In this document: one piece after another, positions 12,615 through 20,520 of the stretch
How positions within the stretch are numbered: position 1 is the first letter of the stretch
How the letters are laid out: every line of letters starts with the position of its first letter
From: a virus
Virus record (IMG/VR): IMGVR_UViG_3300031566_000460
Span: 1-20,662 of that record
Reading direction: 5' to 3' (one strand)
DNA: 20,662 nt
Position numbers and translations under genes: made by a program
The notes under the pieces: model-generated
Seen by the model: only the letters and a program-made list of their open reading frames with translations
Database searches by the model: none
What the model was told of the DNA's origin: nothing

Positions 12615-13388
12615 TCAAGGATACGATTTCATTGCCTGAGCCTCTACTATAAACAGCTCAGTAGCCGAAGTAGAAGCATTAGTAGCAGTAAACTGACAAT
12701 AGTGTCCCAGTACGCCGTGCGATTCCGCCTGTGCGTTCTTTACAGACATCATATACCACCCGCCCTGTGGGGTAACACCACCAGTGGCTAACGTAAAGGT
12801 AAGCTGTGTCCTATCAGCTGAGATAGCCGTTACAGGTCCTACTAGCGCAGGGACACCTGGAGTAGCAGGGTCGATTGTATATAGGTTATCGCCAATAGAA
12901 AGGATGGTACTAACAGCAAAGCCAAATGTAATAACCCCAGCTGCTACAGTGGTGTTAGAGCCAATGCCATTGACAGAGCGAAGGACATACTGCGAAGGGC
13001 TAATAGTAAGTGCAGGCTCCGTGTCCCCGTCAGGGTTGCGAACGAACGCAAACCACACAGCCTCTTTCTTTTCAAACCAAGCCTCATCGATATATCCATT
13101 TTGGATATCGGTCTCTAAAGTAATCTCCCAGCTGAGGTCCGACTCCAGCTCTATGGTTTTCCAAAGGGTGTTTTCCGTAGGGAAGTCATTAAATACGCTG
13201 GTAATTTGAGTTGAATACGCTACTCCGTAAAACTGATTGCGAAGTTCATTGGTATTGTGGCGATATAAATCCCCTCCGTTAAACGAATAGAAATAGTTAT
13301 TCATCCCAATCATCCAGTCAGGAGCATAGGAGTAAAAGGAAGGCCAGCCCTGTACGTCAGGAGAGTATGTGAGAGTATAGTTCGCCAT
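12615..13388 (-). CDS. Conserved phage neck/tail structural protein, 257 aa
   Basis: ATG 13388-13386 overlaps the stop of the 1810-aa gene by one base (TAATG). The N-terminal half carries a dense set of conserved-looking aromatic motifs: Y-S-P-D-V-Q-G-W-P-S-F-Y-S-Y, G-M-N-N-Y-F-Y-S-F-N-G-G, L-Y-R-H-N-T, R-N-Q-F-Y-G, V-F-N-D-F-P-T, and later W-F-E-K-K-E-A-V-W-F-A-F-V-R-N. I recall this series from structural proteins next to the stabilization gene in crAss-like and marine podoviruses. The C-terminal half is beta-rich (residues about 130-250). It is probably an exposed beta-structured part of the tail or neck. The exact position in the particle is not known to me. Confidence 0.7.
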   Translation of the reverse strand: MANYTLTYSPDVQGWPSFYSYAPDWMIGMNNYFYSFNGGDLYRHNTNELRNQFYGVAYSTQITSVFNDFPTENTLWKTIELESDLSWEITLETDIQNGYIDEAWFEKKEAVWFAFVRNPDGDTEPALTISPSQYVLRSVNGIGSNTTVAAGVITFGFAVSTILSIGDNLYTIDPATPGVPALVGPVTAISADRTQLTFTLATGGVTPQGGWYMMSVKNAQAESHGVLGHYCQFTATNASTSATELFIVEAQAMKSYP

Positions 13389-16300
13389 TAGATACAGATT
13401 GTTTTTTCTACTATAACTCCATTAGAGTCTACCCGAATATAATTTCCAGATACCCTGTAGTAACCTTGTGAAGCTAAAGTTTCTCCCAATACATCCGCAA
13501 AAACCCAATCACCTCTCGTAGGAACTCCAGGTGAAGAATTGGTTTTAACGGGTAAGTTAAAAAGGTTAACGGTAAATGGTTGAATACATATATCTGTATC
13601 CGTAGCTTGGACTACACTTGAAGAGAAAGCAGACAATCGAACAGGACATTCTACTGTAATTGCCCAATCAGGAGCCGCAGCTAAAGGGCTGATAATTCGA
13701 ACCGTTAAAGCCGTTAGAGTAGTTGTTGGTTTTGAGACATATAAAATATAATCCCCCGCGTTACCATTTGTTAAGCTGGTTAAATCTCCAGCTGCGATTG
13801 TAATAGGTTCAACTCCGTCAGCATCAAAATCTTGGTCTACATAGTTCCAATTGTACTTTGATTTTTGAGCTGTTCCTGTAGTAGGAGTTCCAGCGGCACT
13901 AGTATCCCCATAGTAAGGACCTTCGAACCAGCTTGTAGCTGGATTTAAAGTAGAGTTTATTAGCAACACACTAGACGAGTCGCTTTTTGTTACTCCGTCA
14001 TACGTTACAAATATTCCTCCAGCGATATCAGGAGAAAACCTAATAGCAGACACACCAACGCTATTGCCCAAATCATAAGTGATGTCATAAATTGAATTTC
14101 CCGTTAGAGTTACAGATACTGGAGGTAAAGAAACGTCCCTACAGTCTTCAACACAAGAAGCGCAAGACTGAACAGAACCTAATACGCCTGACAATTGGTT
14201 TCTAACTATAGAGTTTCCAAATACAATAGCTTGATACCACCCATCCGCCGCTGGAACCGTAAGAGCCGCGTCAGAATAAACTGTTGTCGAAGTCGATAAA
14301 CTGCCTGCGTCTAAATAAAATGTAGAAGGGGTATCGCAACAACAAGCCGCCGACGATTTAACTCCATAGCAAAGCTGTGAAGGGTTTGCCTCACGGTAAT
14401 CATACACAAGGTAGAGGTAATCACCCGAGCCATTAAAAGTAAAATTGCCAGAGTAAAGGCTAGCGCCATCAGTGTTAGGAGTTACCGTTAAGTCAGTTGA
14501 ATTAGAAAGTATCGTCTGTATGTTGGCAGGTGTATTAGAATACAACTGAGTAGTTCTCCAGTGCTTTAAACTGTTTTCGGCAGGTAAGAAATTAAACACA
14601 TCGCCTGCCAGCTTTCTACTTTGAACATATACCGTAGCTCCTTGAGGAGGGAAAATACTTGTGCCTTGGTCTCCTGTAAGAAGTTGATACTGAGACACGA
14701 CAGGATTTGTTCCCGCGTCAAACTCAACAAACTCAGAGTAAGTTGGACTTAGCGTAGTGCCATCTACAAATCTAAATTCGCTGTGTATAGTATCGGTATT
14801 CTGCCAATCTCGATTAAGCGATACCATTATCACATTAATCTCATTAGCATCAGGACAATTTACTGTAATGGGTAGGTTGTTGACAGCTCCGTTATTAGCC
14901 GTTATCACAACAGATACTGTATTGGGAACTATCCCTGTTTTAGGGATAGTTAAAGAGCCCGCTCCTGTTTGGTTTAAAGCTGAATAAGTAGTGCCAAAAG
15001 TAGCCACTACATCAAAAGTTACCCCAGAGCCTAAAAAAGGAGCACCCCATACAATCTCTATATCACCTACCGCACTGCCTACGTTGACGCAAAAAGAGTT
15101 TGTTGACCCAGCTTGTGACAGCGAAATAGTTTGAGCTATACCGCAGTTAATACACTTGGCCTCTACAGGCAGTAGTATATCGTTAGAAGCCAATACATAC
15201 TCGTCCATATACGGGTCAAACCCTCCTAGCTTTTGAGTGGTAAAGCTCTCGTTAAAGAGGTCTCTAAACCACGAGCGCATACCTGCCTTGGAAATTACCG
15301 TTAGCGTTTCATTACTAGCTGACGTTCCTCGCAGTTGTATTACAGCACCGCGCTTAGCATCGGTAAAGTATTTATCGAAACCAAACTCAGCGTAGCTCTC
15401 TGGGTTAGCCGACACACCGTACTCTTCGACTCTGGCTACTTGTTGGCCTAAAATAACAGGTGCAGCGGTCAAAACGCTACCGCCTTGAGCGTCGGTCAAG
15501 ACGTTTTTATTGACAACGACATAAGAAATACGGTCTTCTTGCAATACCAAGATGTCCGTCTCCCTAGCCACCATCTTCTGGATAGGGCCATACACGTCCT
15601 CTAAAGGCTTGAAATTAAGAAGCCCTAGGTTGAACTCGTTGAGCTTATTTACGTTGCTCTCGTCGTTGTATATGCCGCTATAAGTGATGTCAGCAAAGCG
15701 GTCGGCCTCTTTAAAGTCCTGAGCAGCAACCAGTACGGCTCGGTGGCCTAGCTGGAACGACTCGCCTACGGCTGAGTCCTCAATTTTATAACTCTCTACA
15801 CCGTTACCAAAAGCATAACAGTTAAAGAAGTTCAGGTCCATTACACCCTCTGTCGTAGCGTCTTGGTTGGTGACGTTACCTTGGTGGTATCCATTTGTAA
15901 TAGCATAGTTTTCGCTTCCCTCATAGAAGATATCGTCAGCTACTTCCGCTGGTTCTGTCTCAAAAACAATAAGGCTTCCAGGCTCTTGTACGCAAATTTT
16001 AACCTGCGTGATAGACGGGTAGTCATCAAGTGTTCCATTAATGCCCTCACTTCCATTTACGCATCTTAAAAACAACCTCCTTCCTGAAGCATTAGACGGG
16101 TTATCGGAAGTTATTTCGTAGAAATATAATTGATTTTCAAAAGGAACTGCACCAACGGGAGTAAATGGAGAAGAACCTGTAGCGCTAACATACAATGTAG
16201 GATAGTACGTGTTAGCGTTAGGACCAAGTCCAGCGCTACAAGGAACCTCACAATTCATTGAATTAAGCAACACAGAGCCTAATCCCTGTCCGTCCCAAAA

Positions 16301-18820
16301 AGACTTTAAATTATCATAACCTTGAGAGGCGGTAATAGATTTTTCTACTTTGCATAAAAAAGCACCTTGATAATCGTCATCGCATTGGCCCAGGCGCTTA
16401 TCTCTTCTGAATTCAATAGTAAAAGTAACTATAGAACCAGAAGCTATTGTGTACCTAGAATACCCTCCTGCTCCATCGTCACTAAAACAAGGGTAGTTTA
16501 CTACAGCTCTTCGACCATATTTTGTCGCAATTTCTGTGGCACTTGGAGTACCTGTGCCGCCAGGCAGGAATACGCTTGAAGATGCCCCATCCGAACCATC
16601 CATACAATAACTAGATACCGTCGTGTCAATACTAAACCCTTCAGCACGAAGTCGCATATAAAGTCCTGGTACCTCAAGTATATCAGATGAACTTTGAAGA
16701 AGATGAAGAAAATTAGTAGGTTGAGAAACTTTATCCAGTACTACAGCTTTTACACTCTGGTTTAAAGTGCCGTTCGAATCGCGCTTAACAATAAGCTCTG
16801 TTCCAGCCTCTACAAGAGCTTGGTCTTGACCGATAAGCCTAAACCAATAAGACGTTGTGCTAGGGTCGTAGTAGTATAGGTTAGAGTATATAGTTTCGTA
16901 AGCGCCCTTAGATTGCTTAAGAACAAACTTATATGTCTTGGCCCAGCTAGGCGCAGTCATATTGGTGGGGATAGTAACCTGTATCTTATTGATATCGTTA
17001 CTATTGACAGGCGGAACAAAGACAGCGTTTTGATTGCTCGTTAAAGCAGTCGTAGCCCTTTTATATTCATCCATATAGACAACGCCTACCTCGTAGTCTC
17101 GGTTACTATGAAGGCTTTTATTAGAAGACTGTAGCTGTAAAGAATACGAAACATTACTGACATTGAAATACTCAAAGTATTGATTTTCCCCCTCTAAAGT
17201 GTTGTTGTACTGAACGCCCAGTATGCTCACTCCAAACTCATCAGTTAAAAGCGGGTCAACATCTATAAAGACCCCTTGAGAAAGCGCCGTTATACCTGAG
17301 TTTACAGTTGTATATCCAGATGGTGCAATTAAAGAACAATTGAATACATCGGTAAACGTACTTCCGTCAGCACAGTTCGCTAAAGACTGGTACGTACCTG
17401 ACCCGTTAGCTCCCAGTTGAGATTGGAACTCAGGACTGGTAACCATCTCATAAACACTGCCGTATGCTTGAGGAAGGGTATATACGAAAGATATGGTAAA
17501 CGTAGGGTGGTTAGGTAGGCCCGCAGAGCCTGTGCCAGAGCCAGAAAAAGAAGCGTGAGTAACGGTAAATGAAAAGCCAAAGACACCTCCCTGAACTAAG
17601 TCAGGAGCTGTGGCAAAATCAATTACGGCTTTACCCGTAGTACTTGGCGTAGCGCTTTGGTCAATACTGTAACTCTGACTAGCCACATCTCCAGCCGCTT
17701 GAAATACCGATAGGTTCTCTGATACCACCTCAGCGCTGTAGTTGGTATCTATACGAGCACCCGATGCAATTGTCAAATCATATCCATCGACATAGTTCCC
17801 GTACATCAGGCGGTTGCCCATAATAGTTTGAGCCTGCGCCTTAAGCGGTACGTTATCGTAAAGCCTTGCTATCTCTGATTGAGGCAGTAAGGTGTAGATT
17901 TTCTGATTCGTAAAGTTGACCGTCTGAACGACGTTATTAGGCCAGCCTTCTTCGCTTTTTATATACTTCTGTATGACCCGAACTGTAGAGTCTGTACCAA
18001 GCTTAAAACAAAGGTCAATACCCACTACATCTTCACCTCCTGTATTAATACCCACAACAGCTGTGTTGTAGCGGTTAAGCATACCAGTATTAAAGTTGGT
18101 AGCGGGGTCTAAGCTAAAGGGGCTACTCTCAAAAGCTACGTCGGTAAACTGAGACAACGCGCTATAGTCGTTATTGACATACTTATATCGGTATGAAAAC
18201 GACACGAAATGAGATTCTAAATAATCCTCCTCTCCAGGTATATCGATAAGCGTCAGCGTAGGAGCTGCGGTTGGCGGTTTTTTAATAACGTTGATATCGT
18301 CATTGGTAATTTGGTCAACGTCAGTTGCAGATATAGGCTGAGGGTAGTTTTCAACTACGTTAATTTTACGAGGCGGATTGTAATCGTCCGTAAAAAACAG
18401 CAGGTCCTCTGCCTTATTGACACCCGTTATTAAAAACGTAGGGTTAAAATTGAGGACAGATGTGCTGATAACGTGATAGGTCAATACCTCGTCCGTCGTT
18501 CTAAACGACGCTATTATATCAACAACCCCAGTTGCGGAGGCTGTATTGGCAGAGTCGTGAATAAACCAGTATATAGTTTCGTTAACGCCATCTTCAAACG
18601 CTCCAAGACATCGAGCTGAATCACTTAAATCTACCCCTTGATATTGTAGGGTGGTCAAGCGGGTATTTCCTTTAGAGTTCTCTACAGAACCTATCTCCGA
18701 GCCTTCCGTAGAGCCTAGTCTGACGTTTAAGGCATCGATATATTCTCCATTGGGTACAAGGCGTTCATCGACGCTCTTGTTCATACGCCCCTTAATAAAG
18801 TTCCTTCTGACGTTTCCCAT
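13388..18820 (-). CDS. Tail stabilization-type protein (crAss-like / P22 gp10-like), 1810 aa
   Basis: ATG 18820-18818 overlaps the preceding stop (TAATG). Residues 7-52 hold the diagnostic N-terminal box: F-I-K-G-R-M-N-K-S-V-D-E-R, then L-V-P-N-G-E-Y-I-D-A-L-N-V-R-L-G, then S-E-I-G-S-V-E-N-S-K-G-N. Around residues 1130-1170 a second box reads N-P-E-S-Y-A-E-F-G-F-D-K-Y-F-T-D-A-K-R-G-A, then G-M-R-S-W-F-R-D-L-F. Both are familiar from large stabilization/tail-hub proteins of crAss-like phages, which build the tail shaft or muzzle. The C-terminal 600 residues appear added: two Cys-framed beta modules (1223-1322 and 1553-1725) and two short Y-S-D/G-Y-Y modules (1493-1560 and 1766-1810). They are rich in S/T/G and may be surface-exposed host-contact domains (inference). 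Confidence 0.8.
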   Translation of the reverse strand: MGNVRRNFIKGRMNKSVDERLVPNGEYIDALNVRLGSTEGSEIGSVENSKGNTRLTTLQYQGVDLSDSARCLGAFEDGVNETIYWFIHDSANTASATGVVDIIASFRTTDEVLTYHVISTSVLNFNPTFLITGVNKAEDLLFFTDDYNPPRKINVVENYPQPISATDVDQITNDDINVIKKPPTAAPTLTLIDIPGEEDYLESHFVSFSYRYKYVNNDYSALSQFTDVAFESSPFSLDPATNFNTGMLNRYNTAVVGINTGGEDVVGIDLCFKLGTDSTVRVIQKYIKSEEGWPNNVVQTVNFTNQKIYTLLPQSEIARLYDNVPLKAQAQTIMGNRLMYGNYVDGYDLTIASGARIDTNYSAEVVSENLSVFQAAGDVASQSYSIDQSATPSTTGKAVIDFATAPDLVQGGVFGFSFTVTHASFSGSGTGSAGLPNHPTFTISFVYTLPQAYGSVYEMVTSPEFQSQLGANGSGTYQSLANCADGSTFTDVFNCSLIAPSGYTTVNSGITALSQGVFIDVDPLLTDEFGVSILGVQYNNTLEGENQYFEYFNVSNVSYSLQLQSSNKSLHSNRDYEVGVVYMDEYKRATTALTSNQNAVFVPPVNSNDINKIQVTIPTNMTAPSWAKTYKFVLKQSKGAYETIYSNLYYYDPSTTSYWFRLIGQDQALVEAGTELIVKRDSNGTLNQSVKAVVLDKVSQPTNFLHLLQSSSDILEVPGLYMRLRAEGFSIDTTVSSYCMDGSDGASSSVFLPGGTGTPSATEIATKYGRRAVVNYPCFSDDGAGGYSRYTIASGSIVTFTIEFRRDKRLGQCDDDYQGAFLCKVEKSITASQGYDNLKSFWDGQGLGSVLLNSMNCEVPCSAGLGPNANTYYPTLYVSATGSSPFTPVGAVPFENQLYFYEITSDNPSNASGRRLFLRCVNGSEGINGTLDDYPSITQVKICVQEPGSLIVFETEPAEVADDIFYEGSENYAITNGYHQGNVTNQDATTEGVMDLNFFNCYAFGNGVESYKIEDSAVGESFQLGHRAVLVAAQDFKEADRFADITYSGIYNDESNVNKLNEFNLGLLNFKPLEDVYGPIQKMVARETDILVLQEDRISYVVVNKNVLTDAQGGSVLTAAPVILGQQVARVEEYGVSANPESYAEFGFDKYFTDAKRGAVIQLRGTSASNETLTVISKAGMRSWFRDLFNESFTTQKLGGFDPYMDEYVLASNDILLPVEAKCINCGIAQTISLSQAGSTNSFCVNVGSAVGDIEIVWGAPFLGSGVTFDVVATFGTTYSALNQTGAGSLTIPKTGIVPNTVSVVITANNGAVNNLPITVNCPDANEINVIMVSLNRDWQNTDTIHSEFRFVDGTTLSPTYSEFVEFDAGTNPVVSQYQLLTGDQGTSIFPPQGATVYVQSRKLAGDVFNFLPAENSLKHWRTTQLYSNTPANIQTILSNSTDLTVTPNTDGASLYSGNFTFNGSGDYLYLVYDYREANPSQLCYGVKSSAACCCDTPSTFYLDAGSLSTSTTVYSDAALTVPAADGWYQAIVFGNSIVRNQLSGVLGSVQSCASCVEDCRDVSLPPVSVTLTGNSIYDITYDLGNSVGVSAIRFSPDIAGGIFVTYDGVTKSDSSSVLLINSTLNPATSWFEGPYYGDTSAAGTPTTGTAQKSKYNWNYVDQDFDADGVEPITIAAGDLTSLTNGNAGDYILYVSKPTTTLTALTVRIISPLAAAPDWAITVECPVRLSAFSSSVVQATDTDICIQPFTVNLFNLPVKTNSSPGVPTRGDWVFADVLGETLASQGYYRVSGNYIRVDSNGVIVEKTICI
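13646..14164 (-). other. Cys-framed beta module B in the 1810-aa protein
   Basis: Residues 1553-1725. It starts C-A-S-C-V-E-D-C (C1553, C1556, C1560) and ends W-A-I-T-V-E-C-P-V (C1725). The ending matches module A (I-T-V-N-C-P). It carries an internal insert rich in S/T/G with a W-F-E-G-P-Y-Y-G segment. This looks like an internal duplication with divergence. Confidence 0.45.
14855..15154 (-). other. Cys-framed beta module A in the 1810-aa protein
   Basis: Residues 1223-1322. It starts C-I-N-C-G (C1223, C1226) and ends L-P-I-T-V-N-C-P-D (C1322), with alternating strands and V-S-V-V-I-T-A-N-N between. It reads as an Ig-like or BACON-like beta sandwich, possibly locked by a disulfide. A second module with the same frame follows at 1553-1725. 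Confidence 0.45.
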
Positions 18821-19746
18821 TATTTAATCCACTTATTCTGACCGCGCAAGTTCATCAATAGTCGGCCAGGATGGATATTACTAATGCGGATTTTTGCATT
18901 TCGTAAAAGAGCGGTCTTAGATTTTCGATATCGATTAACTACATACTCTTGGGTTCCCATCTTAGAGTTAAGAATAGCATAGGAGATATACGAGTAAATA
19001 AAGTCCTCAAACAACTTATTGACCGTAATCAACGAGTCATCGCCCCCCTCCATACCATCGCTAACGTATTCTAGTATACAGCTCTGACCAGACATAGCCG
19101 AGCTAAAGTTTATAACGCCCGCCTTGGGGTCGATACGGAATGTAGGATTGGCATTAGCGGTTTCAGTGTTTAGACCAAACGCAGCGCCTCCAATTGGAAA
19201 ATCAAAATACCACAAGCCATCGATACACCAGCCTTCGTTCCCGTCGTAAGGGCTGTTCTCATTGATGTACATAGACCTTAAAGTGCTGTTAAGCCTTTCG
19301 GTATCAATAGGTGAGAACTCTGGCTTTAAAGCGGCTCCTGTCTCGTCAAAAAGAATCCTATTACTTGAGTCTTGCAGGTACGCCTGTGCGCTAGTAATTT
19401 GGATATTCTCCGTCAAAGGGAATACCGTTCCATTTCTAAACAAAGACACCCTAACCCAGTTTACATAATCGCTAGGAAGGATAAAGCGGAGGTCCTCAGA
19501 TATGTTAAGCTGTAAGACCTTAATCTCTTTGAACGCATCGTAGTTAAGCTCCTGTATGGCCCTCTTAGCGTGAAATAGAATCTTATAGCGAGACTTCTCG
19601 TTTACCAACTCGTTATTACCGCTATACATAAGCTGGTAGTTGGTCACGATATCTCGTAAGCTGACATATTGATACGACCCCCAATTGGCATCCTCTGGAG
19701 AAGCCCCTGCGTTTTCGTAGTATTGATACTGAGTAAGGTATGCCAT
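18820..19746 (-). CDS. Head-tail connector / ring-type protein, 308 aa
   Basis: Starts one base after the 228-aa stop (TAATATG) and ends overlapping the 1810-aa start. The core contains S-L-R-D-I-V-T-N-Y, Y-K-I-L-F-H-A-K-R-A-I-Q-E-L-N-Y-D-A-F-K-E-I-K, and F-I-L-P-S-D-Y-V-N-W-V-R-V-S. The C-terminus is basic (R-Y-R-K-S-K, G-Q-N-K-W-I-K). I recognise this helical box followed by 'LPsDYVn' from tail-tubular/ring proteins of crAss-like phages and relatives (P22 gp4 / T7 gp11 position in the particle). There is no signal peptide or membrane segment. It would form a dodecameric ring below the portal if the analogy holds. Confidence 0.7.
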   Translation of the reverse strand: MAYLTQYQYYENAGASPEDANWGSYQYVSLRDIVTNYQLMYSGNNELVNEKSRYKILFHAKRAIQELNYDAFKEIKVLQLNISEDLRFILPSDYVNWVRVSLFRNGTVFPLTENIQITSAQAYLQDSSNRILFDETGAALKPEFSPIDTERLNSTLRSMYINENSPYDGNEGWCIDGLWYFDFPIGGAAFGLNTETANANPTFRIDPKAGVINFSSAMSGQSCILEYVSDGMEGGDDSLITVNKLFEDFIYSYISYAILNSKMGTQEYVVNRYRKSKTALLRNAKIRISNIHPGRLLMNLRGQNKWIK

Positions 19747-19747
19747 A

Positions 19748-20434
19748 TTACTTGCTTTGCTGGTCGGCGATTTGTTCTTGACTTACCGCGTAATTTACCA
19801 CATCAATCTCACGGATAGAAACCCCTGCGTACTGCAAAATTTTATTTACTAAGCGAGGCTCATCGTCAGAAGGCAATTCAAAATCCTGGTAGTCGGCTTG
19901 AGCTTGGTCAAATACAGGCTCTCCAGCAACTAAACTAATATACGTCCATTTAGGGTCGTAAGGATAGCGGATATACTGAATGGTACCTGACGTGATAGTC
20001 GAGGGATACGCTGTAGCTGTATTTCCGTTTTGAACAAAAGCGGGGAAGCCAGTCGTAGGAGCCGTAAGAGATGACGCCAACAGCAAGTTAATCTTAGAGT
20101 TAGATACCTGCTCTAATTCATAGTTGCTACCCGTAGGAAGTATCTTATTGATTAAATAATAATCAGAGGGAAGGGCAAATGAGTTTGTGGTAAAATTCAC
20201 AATCGTAGAGAACCCATCGATAACCTCCTCTAAAGAGCGCAACACATCAGCGTAGCCCGTTCCTGACTGGCGAACATTCTCTTTATTAATTTGGTAATTA
20301 TAATCGTTAAAGTACTCATCGAATATCTCCAACTGCGCTTGTTTAGCGTACAGATTAAAATCTGCGGGAGATATATAGCCGAAATTGTTCTTATTGAGAA
20401 TAGATAATACCGTGCTTCTGACCGATTCTATCAT
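19748..20434 (-). CDS. Head-tail connector / ring-type protein, 228 aa
   Basis: First gene of the compact run. ATG 20434-20432 follows a 14-nt spacer after a TTATCTTTG element, with no Shine-Dalgarno sequence. Motifs: S-V-R-S-T-V-L-S-I-L-N-K-N-N, Y-I-S-P-A-D-F-N-L-Y-A-K-Q-A-Q-L-E-I-F-D-E-Y-F, then F-A-L-P-S-D-Y-Y-L-I-N-K-I, and near the C-terminus F-E-L-P-S-D-D-E-P-R-L-V-N-K-I-L-Q-Y-A-G-V-S-I-R-E. I recall this pattern from ring proteins encoded just before the stabilization protein in crAss-like phages. It shares the L-P-S-D-Y strand with the 308-aa neighbour, which suggests related connector folds. The place in the neck is inferred from gene order. Confidence 0.7.
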   Translation of the reverse strand: MIESVRSTVLSILNKNNFGYISPADFNLYAKQAQLEIFDEYFNDYNYQINKENVRQSGTGYADVLRSLEEVIDGFSTIVNFTTNSFALPSDYYLINKILPTGSNYELEQVSNSKINLLLASSLTAPTTGFPAFVQNGNTATAYPSTITSGTIQYIRYPYDPKWTYISLVAGEPVFDQAQADYQDFELPSDDEPRLVNKILQYAGVSIREIDVVNYAVSQEQIADQQSK

Positions 20435-20448
20435 AGGTACGCTTTTGA

Positions 20449-20477
20449 CAAAGATAAATCAAAAAAAGGGGCCACAA
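20449..20477 (-). promoter_or_regulatory. Candidate Bacteroidetes-type promoter for the connector/tail operon
   Basis: On the minus strand TATCTTTG (20456-20449) fits the -7 box TAnnTTTG. TTG (20477-20475) lies 18 nt further upstream, close to the expected -33 position. The -7 box is 14 nt from the ATG of the 228-aa gene. The -33 part falls in the loop of the terminator hairpin, so the two signals overlap. A similar TTATCTTTG(A/T)C element precedes the 303-aa gene. Confidence 0.45.
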
Positions 20478-20492
20478 TTTGTGACCCCTTTT
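20464..20492. terminator. Bidirectional-looking intrinsic terminator hairpin
   Basis: The arm AAAAGGGGCCAC pairs with GTGACCCCTTTT around a 5-nt loop (AATTT), with one C/A mismatch. The A-run on one side and the T-run on the other give a U-tract in either direction. It lies downstream of the partial gene at the right edge and upstream of the 228-aa gene, so it probably ends transcription of the upstream unit (minus strand). Confidence 0.65.
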
Positions 20493-20501
20493 ATAAAGAA
20501 A

Positions 20502-20520
20502 TAATCTATTTATTAGATTA
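20502..20520. other. AT-rich hairpin overlapping the upstream gene's stop codon
   Basis: TAATCTA and TAGATTA pair perfectly around a 5-nt loop (TTTAT). The arm at 20514-20520 includes the stop codon of the partial gene. It is weak because it is A/T only except for one pair per arm. It may assist the GC-rich hairpin 9 nt beyond it, or be chance. Confidence 0.35.

Noticed and set aside
12784-13209. Plus-strand open frame of 141 codons
   Set aside because: It is antisense to the 257-aa structural gene, whose motifs are convincing, and has no upstream signal.
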